This document shows positions 34,656-47,700 of a DNA stretch of 64,000 nt, piece by piece. Below the pieces are notes generated by a model that did no database searches, was not told the DNA's origin, and saw only the letters and a list, made by a program, of their open reading frames with translations. The translations under genes were made by a program, and so were the position numbers. The DNA is taken from contig NC_065885.2 in assembly GCF_932274485.2 (NCBI RefSeq), positions 36,345,062 through 36,409,061 of the forward strand. The letters are read 5' to 3'. Source of the DNA: Patella vulgata. Lineage: Eukaryota > Mollusca > Gastropoda > Patellidae. How positions within the stretch are numbered: position 1 is the first letter of the stretch; each line of letters begins with the position of its first letter.

Positions 34656-34785
34656 GGGTAAGCCGTAAGCCCACTGTTCGGGCAAAATTTCCCTCGCAGG
34701 ACACTACATGGTCTATTCCCGGTTTACTATCCCCGTTAATGCAAACAGTTGGGCGTTAAATCCCATTTCCTTTCCTTTCATTTAC
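34656..34785 (+). mobile_element. SINE S1 3' portion upstream of G exon 7
   Basis: Body word GGGCAAAATTTCCCTCGCAG and tail GGGCGTTAAATCCCATTTCC, 5'-truncated, in intron 6 of pseudogene G. Confidence 0.7.
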
Positions 34786-35773
34786 ATGCTCTCATATATT
34801 TAGCGCATTATAAAATGCGAGTTGTAATTAAGTTAAAATGAGTGTTGTTATATTATAGTTGGGGTGGTAATATATTGATGAATGTTGGACCTACAAAAGA
34901 AGGAACTATTAGTCCCATATTTGAAGAGAGACTGAGAGATATTGGGTCGTGGTTAAACGTTAACGTTGAGGTTATCCGGTCAAGTGGTACGTGGGCAACA
35001 CACAACGATACTTTGATCCCACGGGTGTGGTAAGTTAAATGTAATGCTATCTTGTGATACCTACGATTAAGATCTATTGTTCTTAATTTATATTTTTTAT
35101 TGTGACTGGGAGTCTCTGTGTCGTATGGAAAGTATGCTTTCTTCTTCGGAAACAACTTAATTTGGTCTGCTCCCTTGGTAAAGTCCAGGTGACATTAACC
35201 TACTTTGTCTTTCGTATAATATGGATCTGTAGGCTGCCCTTTGGGATTAATGGACCAATAGTATACGGCATATTAAAAATCATTGTTAGTTAGTTAGGGA
35301 TCTATTTTGTTTGGATTTGTAGTTTATGTCTTGTGTATTGTATGCATTTAGAAAGTTGGTATAAATGCAAAAAGAAATATTGAAAGATCAGAATGCAGAT
35401 ATGATCCAAGTCTATGTTATTCGTTCATTTCCTTCCCAAATTATGGCCTAATGTATCTTGAACCCCGATCTACTGTCGCTATATATTGTCATTGTTGTAA
35501 ATGAATACATAAGTCGCCTGGCAACCTCCATTATAGAAATCAATACATGTGAAAAAGTATTGTAGGTACACCATGACGAAATCAGATGTTTATACTCTAT
35601 TTCTTAACAGGCCGATTGGCTCAACATCAAGCTTAGAAGCGCCAATGCCTCAGACGGGTAAAACTATTCAACTACTGGTCTATACTAGAAACTTTACGTG
35701 GACAGCTCGTTCTGATAGAGGAATTGACATCACAATTCCACCCATATCATCAAATAAATTACCATATTCATGG

Positions 35774-35829
35774 CATTGTCTGCGATATCACCTCGGTGGA
35801 AGCGCACGTAAAATACAACTAACACACAC
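35774..35829 (+). mobile_element. SINE S3 tail inserted in pseudo-exon 8 of G
   Basis: A 56-bp insert flanked by exact 10-bp repeats ATATTCATGG (35764-35773, 35830-35839). It reads TTGTCTGCGATATCACCTCG, GTGGAAGCGCACGTAAAATA and ends in (AC)n, the same tail seen reversed at 62401. Retroposed and strongly 5'-truncated. Confidence 0.82.
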
Positions 35830-35956
35830 ATATTCATGGGCATGAACATTCATATCGTCAGGATTAACTTGTTTGATTTGGACCAATCGCCTAAGACGCG
35901 TGACTGCGAATTTGTTACTGTAAGATTACATGGCCATTGCTAGCGTTCATATAAGT

Positions 35957-36027
35957 ACTATCATGAAAATGACAGAGTCAGGAGTAACATGGTCTGATGG
36001 CGAATGAACAGCTACAAATGCTTACTG
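35957..36027 (+). pseudogene. Relic of fucosidase exon 4
   Basis: Encodes VTWSDGE then a stop in place of Trp, then TATNAY, matching the nucleophile exon ([14 protein letters not shown] in gene B). It lies about 80 bp after the exon 8 remains of G, so the exon order is not collinear: it belongs to another, lost copy or to a rearrangement. Confidence 0.75.
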
Positions 36028-36447
36028 TCAGTAAAAATATATCATAGATTTACACATTACTCTGGATTTGCTTTAGGCAACATGGTTGTCATCTAATCTA
36101 TATTTTAACGTTTTATTTGCATCGGAATCAGTTAAAACTTTAATTGCAATTTGCACAGTGAAGAGGATAAGTACAATCATACACTGACTCTCGGTTATAA
36201 GAACCCTGGGACAGACAACTAGGCGCGCCCGGGGGTGGGGGGGGGCTTCATATTTGTGACGAAACAGATCTGCGATTAGCAAAAATATCGAAAGAGTCTA
36301 ACGAAACGTAGACGAAGTAAAAGTTTCGCTTTCAGTTTCGTACACCATCATTGTAGGTTCTGCGACCCGCAGGCCCGGATACTCTAACGGTAACAAGGGC
36401 CTCAAACGGAATGAGAAAAGGATCGAGCAGGTAGCTGAAAGGGTTTA

Positions 36448-37562
36448 TTCACCAATTTTTATACACCCACATTTTCACGTGGGCGTATATTGTCGTCGCC
36501 CCTATTGGTCTACAATTTGTTTGTAGACACTTTACAGGTCACAATTTTTATTAGATTTTGACGAAACTTACAATATTGTTCTATCTCCCAAAGATCTCGG
36601 TTCCTTTCGATAATGGCATATATCGGACCATAACTTCATGGATTATGGCCCCTGATTGTACGAAAAATCACGTTTTTAGCTTGTGGACACTCTAGATAAA
36701 ACTTGAAATGCATGTTTATAATCCAAAGATCTTGGCTCCTTTCTATATTTGCGCAAATCCCCGGATCGTAACTTCCTGAATTATGGCCCTTGATTGTATG
36801 AAAAATCAGGTTTTTTAGCTTGTGGTCCCTCTAGAGGTCACAAATATTATCCGATTTAAATAATAAAAAAAACCGTTTGAATATATCACCGTTACACTGT
36901 AATGACGCCTGAGTTCGAATTTCTTGAAAATCTGATCAAAACTGAAGGACAAAATGGCTGCCGCTCGAACGCAAATGGTGTAAAAATATGATAAATGGTA
37001 TATCAAAGTTGTGGACCCCCCCCCCCCTCCCCAGAGATCACAATTTTTATCCGATTTTGATGTTTATAGCCCATAGATCTGGGTTCCTTTCAAATTTCGT
37101 AAATATTGGATCAAAACTTCCTGAATTATGGCCCTTGATTGTACGAAAAATCATGTTTTTAGCTTGTGGTCACTCTAGAGGTAACAATTTTTATCTGATT
37201 TAAAAAACCGTTTGAATATATCACCATTACACCCTAATGATGGCTGAGTTCGAATTTCGTGAAAATCGGCCCAAAATTGCCGGACAAAATGCCCCCCCCC
37301 CCTCGTTCGCAAATAGTGTAAATATGGTATATCAAAGTTGTGGACCCCCCGACGCCACAAAATTTGATCTGATTTTGATGAAACTTAAAATGCCTGTTTA
37401 TAACCCAAAAGGTCTTGATTCCTGTCGATATTCGTGTATATCGAATCGTAACTTCATGAATTATGGTACTTGATTGCACGAAAAACTGCTTTTTGTTTTT
37501 AGCTTGTTCTCTATCCATCTCTTGCAAAATGTGGGCGTTTCCTGTCTGGCATTCGCTGGTTC
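36448..37562 (+). repeat. 1.1-kb dispersed repeat, copy 1
   Basis: Built of internal units of about 160-260 bp that share CACAATTTTTATCCGATTTT, CCCAAAGATCTCGGTTCC, AATTATGGCCCTTGATTGTA and CGAAAAATCA.GTTTTTAGC. It ends with TAGCTTGTTCTCTATCCATC and a GGCATTCGCTGGTTCC word. An inverted copy lies at 46215-47290. Non-coding; open frames in it are by-products. Family unknown. Confidence 0.82.
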
Positions 37563-38734
37563 CAAAAGACGTGGACTGACAGAATCCGGTTCTAATAATC
37601 CTACCTACGTACCACTAAGTACCCACATTCAGAGTAGTCACTGAATTTCTTCTACTTTACGATTAAGTAACAGTATATTTTTTTTTATCAATTTATACCA
37701 ACAAACGTGTGTTAAAACATTACTCGCTATACCTCTGGGACCCTCTGTGCTCTGGACCCCTGAACAAGTGTCCCAGCTGTATAACAGAATACAATACATG
37801 ATATGACACTTGTCATTCGGGTATAATCTTAAATAGATTAAACACCAATTCATAATCTGGCTAGAAACATAACAATACACACACACATAAATGTATATAT
37901 TAAAGCACACCGTATTTATAACATTAAAGTTTGTATATTTATAAGGTTTATATTTATAATCTTAATTCATTAATAATACTACATTTAACTAGCGTCTTCA
38001 CTCCAACTAGGAGATCATTAGTATTTTAATAAATATTAACAATAATTGTATCAAGTCACATCAGTGTTATTTAATGGCTGGATTCTACTGTGAATTTAAT
38101 GCTTTAGTCCAGATCATGTAACATATCAATGAAGTTTTATCTGGATTTGTGCAAGGAACTTTTTCCTGATGATTTTATATGATTGTAGAAATCGTGGCAA
38201 ATTGGTAATGCTATTGTACCATAGTTCCTATAATTAACCTAAAGACAGTTTGACATGGGTGGGACCAACTTTGTGCCCTCCCTCCTCCCAGCCACCACTT
38301 TAATTTGGAAATAATATAGGATACCCCTGGAAAATATGTTGTTGGATGTCTCATTGTTGTATAAATTTAACAGTCAACTACCAAAAAAACCGAAAAAATA
38401 AATTTTCTCTATTGAGCGTCAAAACGTTTCTTTTAACACAAGCAAATCTAATAAGACGAATATCCTTTACACAAACCCATGCAAATAACAATTAGTATTA
38501 AAACTATTAAAACATTTATGATTGAGGTGTTTAATAAACACAAATTTAATGCATAATGACGTTACAAAAAATCCAGCGTGAATTCTGTCACATAAATAGT
38601 TATTACAAAATTTCACTCTAATAACACCCTATTTGATATATTCTATGGTACTGATTTTCTGGTAGCATATATTTTATAATGTTAATAGGGTGTTTAGAAT
38701 ATGTTTATCCTAATATATCTAAATTTGATTATAT
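37563..38734. other. Region 3' of CYP gene 1
   Basis: AT-rich flank containing the 3' UTR side of CYP gene 1 and unassigned sequence. No gene recognised. Confidence 0.4.
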
Positions 38735-41700
38735 TCACACATTTCTCCTTTCTATTCTTAAATAAATACCATTTTCTGGACGAACAAAGCCCCCTTTGCT
38801 TAATTTAGGAGTTACCTGTAAATAAAAGAGAAGTATGCGATCATTTACTAAAATACGATAGGTATTGTGATAATTAACGGATATAGTTTGTATTCAGACT
38901 AAAAGAAGGCATTTAGTTAACATAATTCAATATTTTATTTGATATAAGAAAGCATTGTCTGGACCAATAAGGCTACCATTATGGTGATTGGATACAGATT
39001 GCAATCTACTAACTGTTGGGATGACTCTAAACTGCTAAACTAGTTTCACTGAATACAGATTATAGCCTACTACATTAATTTTAGACAGTTAAACGCATAC
39101 TCTTGGAATACCGATTAATCTACTAACCAGATTAAGATCATTTAAACTGTTTAAAAAATAGGTTAAACACTGTGGCCTCTATCGGCAAAGTAGGGTAACA
39201 ACTCCTGTACCTTAGAGTGCCCACAAGCTTTGTGCCAAAATGGAACTCATCTGAGATCTTTGGGTTATAAACATATTTTAAATTACACCAAAATCAGCGC
39301 GACGACATATTTTCAAAGTGGGTGTAAAAATTAATATTGATTGATTTTAATTAAAGTTATACCTCCGTTTCTGGTGATTGAATAAACCGGAAGTTCTGTA
39401 AGAGTGCCACAATCCCCATCTTCGTGACTAGATTAGCCAAACGCATACCAACGCAATTTCGAGGACCAAGGCCAAACGGCATATAAGCATATGGGTTTAT
39501 TTTATCTTTATTTTCAGCTGAAAACCTGTGAATGTAAAATAATGTAAAAATAAGATGACTGGTTATGAAAACCATGGACTGTGTAGTATTTTCCCTAGTC
39601 CAACCTTAAATTTTGAGAGGCGCTAATATCTTTTTTCAAAATAATGATAGGAATCCTCCACTCTACACGTTGCATTGAATTTAGACGTAAAATAAAATCT
39701 AGCTCGTTGAAGTACTTGGTCAATATAGATCATAGGCTAACCAAAAATGTTATCATTAAACGAATTTGCTGAAATTTATTCATTCTATTTGGACTTATGT
39801 TTGATACATTTTGAAGGGGTGGGAATACCGGAATTTGCCTCTGCAAAACCATGGGATTATTCTGATAACGCAAATATCAACAGCGTAACAACATATATTT
39901 TTAAGATGTCCAATTACCTTTCTGGGACAAATTTATCAGGATCTTCCCAATGAGTTGGATCTCTGTGGATTGTATATATAGGTACAAGGATGATCATACC
40001 ATTAGGGATATTATAACCATTTATATTGGTATCATTGTTGGCACGTCTATTTAACCTATATAAGATAAGTTATGTGTTTTATTGGTTTTTGCAGTAAGTC
40101 AATTACTTACAGTTTTCAAAAGTCATATTATAACATTAAACATTTTGTTCTAAATTTGAAGTCAAAGCACATAATACCTAACAAGATATTGTAGGTCTAT
40201 GCATGTTGTGGTCACCGGGGTTTTAAAAACAAATTCATAAATGTTATTGTAAAAATTCATTAGCAACACTAGTTTGAAAGAGACACTCAAATATATATAT
40301 TCGATATACCATCACTAGTACCCTAGACAAAACAGTTAGTTATCGCAAAGAGAACTTCCCAGAAACTCAACGTGGCTGATACCGCATTGGTGTGGTAGTC
40401 TTTGTTGTTCCAGAAAAATAAATATACCCAGCAGATAAGCATCAGATTTGCACTCAAAGGCAATTATTAACATGTCCAGGGTGAGTAAAAGCATACGCGA
40501 ATCCAAGAAATTATTTGCCTACATAGTTTTTATAATAAATCTCTCCCAGATTCGGTTTGCAATTTTGACTAATCTAACTAGTTTTAGTTGGCAATCCGGC
40601 ATTATAGCTTGGGATTTACGTACATAAACTATATTTGATTAAAATGGTATTTGATTCTAGCCTTACCTTGGGGCAGCCGGATACATTCGCATTGTTTCAG
40701 ATATAATCATATCCATATAAGTTAAATTCTTTAAATTATCATAATTGGGGGCTTCCTGAAATAAAACCCAAACTTACTATGTGCGAGGAGCAACGGAAAC
40801 ATAAGTAAAAATGGAATGAGCGTACGGCAAACTCCAAATATTAAGTGTTCTTTCACATGCCCACCAAAGTGTTCACAGGTCCACATTTTTCTGTCTCATT
40901 CGAATGATTAGACGCTCTACGTTCTGTCCATGTACTACTGATATGGGAAAACCACACGGGCAAATCCAGAGGAACTTTCTCGGCCAACATCGTGATTGAA
41001 CCCTGAAATCTCCTGGTTAGAAAGTCAGCACCTTACCCAATGAGCCACCGCGACATCAAATATTACCTGCCAGAAACCCGAGAGCATTTAGTCTACTGAG
41101 AATATTGGAGAATATCACGTAATTTTAATGCAATCTCATTGTCCACAATCATATGTATTTGTCATATTCAGCATTATCTGCACAGAATTAGAATTATCTT
41201 GGTTCTTGGTTCTTAGCAAAAATAAAATACTATAATATGTAATAATAGTAATAGTAGAAATTATCCAGGTTTTGGTTATTAGCAATTATAAAATATCATA
41301 ATATATAACAGATTCTAAGAGTTTATAAAATAGCCAAACCATGGAACGAAAGGCAAAATAGAAGAATACGTGAAATGCAACAACGACGGCAAAAGAAACC
41401 CAAGTATATAAAATTAATTATATGCCAAATGTATGTGGAATTCCTAAGTGGCAATAATTATATCAAAAGCTCTACTTGATGTGGCACCTGAAGTTTCGGA
41501 AAAGTAGGCATACTCGGCCTCTCCTTATCCGTGCTCCCACCGTATAAATGACGCTAAGTGGACCCCCCCCCCCCCAAAAAAAAAAAAGCTGCTTTTCCCA
41601 CAAACCTTTCCGATTTTCTGAGTTATCTCTTCAAAAGCTTTGTCTTGGGTCTCGGGGTGGGTGGCTAAACAATGCAACGCGAAGCCTAGGGTTATTGAAG

Positions 41701-44700
41701 TTGTGTCGAAACCAGCCATAATAAAGAATAAACTGTTGGCTAGGATTTCATCTTCTGTCATTTGTTTAGCAGATGCATTAGTGCTTTCTTTATGTGTTTT
41801 CAGCATCAGTTGAAGAAGATCTCGCTTGTTCTAAATCAAATAAAAATAAATCATGAACATAATATTTATAAAGATTTCGATTCGAAATTCACCTCTACCA
41901 CAGTAAAATAAGACCGTATAACAGAAATTGTTAATAATGTTTCAATGGCATTTGGTAATTGAACTGAAATATACAGGTCAAAATTCTATGAAATACAATG
42001 TTTATTAATAAGTAACGTTTCGACTATATATGCTTATCTAGTCTCTATACAGCAATAAAGGGGTAAACGTATTCGACATAATAATGTGTGTGTTGAGTGA
42101 GTGAGTAGGTGGCAGGTCATTTATTTATTTCAGTAATTTGCGTAGGTGTCTTTAAAGTGGAAGAGCATTGTAAAAACCACGAGGTTGGGCAGGCCGGAAC
42201 TTACCCAGTGGTCCACCTTAATCCAACAATCTTATTAATGATAGAATATTCAACAACATTAGGTACAAATTGAAAGAATTAAATAACAATGAATAAAAAG
42301 GGTCGATATCGGGGTGGGTTTATAGGATTAATACTGTCTTAGACGTATATAAGAATGACCGGCGTGTAATATAACTATTCTTACCGATGTTTCTTGTTTT
42401 CGTTCCTGTATAGCATGATGAACGGTGTCGGTAAAATATTTTACACAGTCTCTAGGCATATAACCCAAATTAAAATAATCACATATATCAGTCAATATAG
42501 GAAACATCACTGAAACAAGAACATTATTATATTATACAGACTACAGTTTACACGACCAATAACTTGTTAATCACATAATTGAATGAAATTGAATGTGTAA
42601 ATAGTAAAGCTTGTATTTCCTCCAAAAGAATTAAAACACGAATTTATAACAAGATGTTATTAAGCAAATAGAAACCTGATATCGGAAATATATAAATTTT
42701 AGGATTTGACCATAATACTTTCACACTTTAAACTATACTTTATTCTAAGCCGTGGTGTGACTATTGTGAATATTGAACAGTACGTCAATTGGCGAACAAC
42801 AACCAGAACAAGAAGATGAGTAGAGCTTAATTTACACTTCCACGTCCATTATTTTTTGTATCTTATACTTACAACACAATACAATTATAGGTGCTGAAAA
42901 ATTAAACTGTAACGTTTTTTTAGCATTGACGAAGAAATCAAACTCTGGGTGTTTCTGGCAATCGGCATCGATACCAAACGCCGTGGCAGCAATAACATCC
43001 AAAGTATACGCTTGACATATTCTGTAGAGTAAAAACATCACTGACAATAAGAATGCGGATAAAAAAGGTACAGTGGATACAATTGCTGTCTTTCTCGCAA
43101 TTTTAGGAGTTGATTTTAAGTCAGCTCTTAAAATTGGTTTAGCTCTACAGATCTAGAATGGGTGGTATTACTTACGATGTGGTTACTATAAATTGTATAT
43201 TTAATTGTTAGGAGTTGCACTACTCCATTTGATGTGTTCCTTGAAAAATTATATAAGATCAGTCAAGAATGAAGTAAAATTCGAAAATAAAAGACGAGGT
43301 TACTATATTAGAATTTTCTTCGTGGATTTTCAAATCCCCGGAGGTTAATTATATACTTATTACCAGATCTACGGTGCGCCATCAATGAAAGCTTCTGTAA
43401 GATTATTCAATGACCATTACCCAACCAGAGTTGTTTTCATGTATTTCTAGTAATATATTTAAATGTCCGCTGTTTAACAAGGGGGTGGGGAGGGGGATAA
43501 GTTTAGCAGCATTATAGAATACTCACTCATCCAGTTTCACTGATTTTATGGGGTCCACCTTTTCATCAAAACTATCCACCATATTGCCAACGCACATGTT
43601 AATGAGAGAAGACATCTGAAATTAAAGGGAAATTATATATAACATTACAATTTTATTTCCAAATATTGTCGTGGATAATAAATGGTTCCAAATCACTATT
43701 AAAAGTTTACACCAAGTAAAAGAAAATTTAACACAAACAGCTGTTATATCGTGTTTATTACTGTGGTCAATGAAAGACTGACATTGAAATTATGATTCTA
43801 AGATTATATGCCCAAGTAATCGACAAAATACACGTGATTATTATTAGTCCCACCACAGTTTACCCAAGAAGGAACCTTTACATTTCGTTTGGTCTTGGGG
43901 TAAGCGTTTCGCAAATTCCATCAACAATACAAATGGATATAAATATATTCTTACATCTCTCATTTTACCGGAACTAAATGTTGGACTAATCACACTGCGC
44001 ATTGCTCTCCATTCATTATCTTCAACGTTAGCGACGGCCCTCTTCATTATATTGACATTAGGTACAAATTGCTATAAATATAAAAAAAAAGGTACACATT
44101 AATATTATAGAACACTGTTTTGTCATTAACCATGCAGTAATCAACCACATTCAAAGGCTATTGAAGTCAAGCAATCCATATGCCGTGGGCTATACTATAA
44201 GGGAAAAAGTTCCCCCGACAGCGGTTTAATACTCTTCAAATTCTAACTGCCAATCTGAAAACGGTACCTTCGTTTTTCATACCAGTTGAACCACTATGGA
44301 AATCTAGCCATGGAACACATCTGATTCAATATGGATGGTAAATATCAATTGCGACCCAATTTACAATAAAATGTTTCAATACACGGGTGATTGTGTGTGT
44401 AATTGCCTTCATAGTAGCCACCGTAACCACGATTATATTACATTATACACCTGGATATATCCTAACAATACAAATAAACGACGTTTATACTCACATTTCT
44501 GTTAACAAAATTAGAAAATTCCTGAACAAATATCTGTTTGATCAGCCCCGTATCAGATATCAACATCGCGGGAAGACGTCCAATGAAAATACTGTAAATA
44601 TATATTATGAAATATGAATGTTTAATGCAAACTGAACTTAATAATATTGCCGTATTTTGTATATAATGAAGATCTTAGTGAATCAAGCTGGACAGTGCAA

Positions 44701-47700
44701 ATCTCTCAATGATAATCGGGAGACTTGGCAAAGTATACCAGAACACTATGGATACAACGTCAACTCGAGTAGGAACTTGGTTTCGCAATTAAACACAGAT
44801 TATGCAAGAGCTAAATCTGCCAATTGCAGATCTTTCTTTAGGCATGAAATGTTATCTAAATTACTAATTAGACATAATTTACTTATCCAGACCATAATCA
44901 ACTCTCGATGGCATCGCTAGCCTGTGATATTTACTGGATTATGATCCCATTTGCTGCTCGACTTCGATTCATAATTTAATCATGAAATGGATGATCGAGA
45001 CTATGTTTTTTTTATCGTACCGTACAAACTTTAGTAATGATGATCGAGGCTAGGCCGAAATTTCAATCGCTTAATTCTAGGTTCATAGCAGATCAATTTG
45101 ACTGAAATTTTCTGCAAAGTGCCTTTACATTATCTAGTTTTGAACTATTATAGTGAGAACTGCATCTTATCCCCCATAATGTATCTTTAAATGAATTCTG
45201 GTATTGTTTTGATTAATCAAAAACACAAGGCGACGTTGCATATAAATGTTCAGTTAAGATTGTTAGATGACGTTGGAGGTAACCTTTATTACTTTATTAA
45301 AACACATATTGAATGCACATACCCGGAAACTGGACCGTATTTCTTTGTTACTTCCAAATCAAGCTCAATTATACCCTAAAATATATAAAATGGACCCAGA
45401 CTAGTAACCTTGCAGAGCCCAATACGTCACAGTCATCTGAAAAAATTATTGAATGTAGTTCAACTATCTCGATTGGTTTATCTACCCCAGTCAAAGGAAT
45501 CTATATGTTGTGACGTCATTTTCCAATATGAATTCTCCAAGTAATGTCTATTTACCTTCTGATCCTAATATTCACCAAACCTGGTAGAAAATGCAAATTC
45601 AATCCTTGTTCTTTGATTCAAGACCAGCGGGGAGAATAAAGAATTGCAATAAACAATCATGTATACCCCAGTTTATTTTCATTACCAATAAAACGCAAAG
45701 GCGGGAACGGGAGGCAGTCGACTGAACTTGAGTCCGATCTTCGTCGCATCAAAGACCCGACTCGACTTGAAATATTTATCGCGACTCAGTCACGTTTGAG
45801 AGGCTAGGACAGTAATGGGGAGGGGGGGGGGGGCGAAAAGAAATTTATCGCCTCCCTCTTCCAGATTTAAGGCACCGTCGTGCCTGTTGAGATTCAGTGT
45901 CGTAGAAGCCCAGTGTTAGATTCTTGTTATTATATACCCAGGTTTATTTGTGTTACCATACAAAGTTAAATTTTGTATGTCCGAAGTCTACTTCCAAGAG
46001 ACCTGCCAAATAATTGAAGAAAAGATGATATTTGGAATAAATGGTGTCGCGTTATCTTTAAGTACTATACACTACTGGGTATAAAACAGATACTCCAATA
46101 ACTTTTTTTTGACAGAGTATATTGATTTCGTAAAGAGTTTTAAAGAACACGATGTATATTCAGCGTAAATTGTGTCTGAAAAGCTATAAATAATATCTCT
46201 GTTTTTCAGTGTCAGCTTGTCCAATCAGTGGCTGCCAGGCGGGATATGCGCACATTTTGCTAGAGATGGATAGGGAACAAGCTAAAATATAAGCACGATT
46301 TTTCGTACAATCAGGGGCCATAATCCAAGAAGTTATGGCCTGAAATGTGCAAATATCGAAAGGAATTGAGATCTGTGGGATATTAAGATATATTTTAAGT
46401 TTCATACAAATCAGACAAATATTGGGACCTCTATAGGGTCCACAACCTTCGTATTACATACATAGGGCGTAACAGTGATACATTTAAACATTTATTTTTA
46501 AATCGGATCAAAACTGTGGCCTCTAGCGGGTCCACAACTTTGATATACCATATTCTGACACTATTTGCGTACGAGGGACGGCCATTTTGTCCGGCAGCTT
46601 TGGTCTGATTTTCACGAAATTCAACCTCAAACACCATTACGATGTAACGATATATTCAAACGTTTTTTTTAGATTCGGATAAAAATTGTGACCTCTAGAG
46701 GGACTACTATCTAAAAACGTGATTTTTTGCACAATCATGAGCCATAATTCAGGAAGTCGCGATCCGATATCGCAATGAACCAAGATCTTTGGGTTATAAA
46801 CATATATATCAGTTTCATCAAAATCGGATTAAAATTGTGACCTCTGGAGGGTCAACAACTTTGATATACCATTTATTTACGCTATTTGTGTACGAAGGGC
46901 GGTCATTTTGTTCAGCAGTTTTGATCCAATTTTCACTAAATTCGATCAAGGGCCATAATTCAGGAAGTTACGATCCGATTTGCGCGAATATCGGACGAAA
47001 CCAGGATCTTTGGGTTATAAACACATGTATTTCAAGTTTCAGCAAAATCAGATGAACATTGTGACATCTTGAGTGTCCACAAACTAAACACATGATTTTT
47101 AGGGGGCCATAATCCATGAAGTTTCGTTCTCATACATGCTAGTATCGAAAGCAACCGAGATCTGTTGGAGATAAACCTGTATTTCAAGTTTCACCAAAAT
47201 CGGATAAGAATTGTGACCCGTAGAAGAATGTCCACAAAGAATTGTGGGCGGACAAACGGATGGACAGACGGACAATATACGTCCATTGCGCTAAAGGTTC
47301 ACGTGGAGGAGGTGTAACACTTATATTTAAGCCATCTATTAAAGGAAGAAAATCCGTTATGAACGTTTTGATTCTTTTGAAATTTCGGATTGTTCTCTAC
47401 AGTTTATTACAATTTACCGCCCGCTCAATAGCAATTTTTGTCTAAAGTTTATGGAAGAATTTGGATTAATTCTGGACCAGTTGATTATGGCTAAGTGTTG
47501 CACTATTATTTTGGGGTGTGGGGTTAATTTTCATGTTGATGAATCCAATGACTCTACCGCGGTTGATTTTTGTGAAATGTTGAATAATAGATCTCTCAAC
47601 ATGTTTCTTCTTTCAATTTATCAAAATTGCAACTTGGGAACTGTATTAGTGAAATTAGAAAATGGATGTCAAATAATTTACTAAAATTGAATGATGAAAA

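Larger units (their letters stand above)
33590..35875 (+). pseudogene. Alpha-L-fucosidase pseudogene G (exons 6-8)
   Basis: Exon 6 relic (about 33590-33733) keeps the sequence for [14 protein letters not shown] and IETV but with frame disruptions. Exon 7 (34859-35029, 171 nt) is open, has both splice sites and encodes [16 protein letters not shown]. Exon 8 (from 35566) keeps its acceptor and YTMTKSDVYTLFLNRPIGST but is interrupted by a 56-bp SINE, after which the text resumes (WAW-like) without a good end. No exons 1 to 5 precede it in order. Closest to gene F, its upstream neighbour. A short readthrough product is possible; an active enzyme is not, since the nucleophile exon is absent. Confidence 0.88.

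Noticed and set aside
37237-37473. Open frames in the 36.4-37.5 kb and 46.2-47.3 kb regions
   Set aside because: They lie in a dispersed repeat and vary between its units; no domain.
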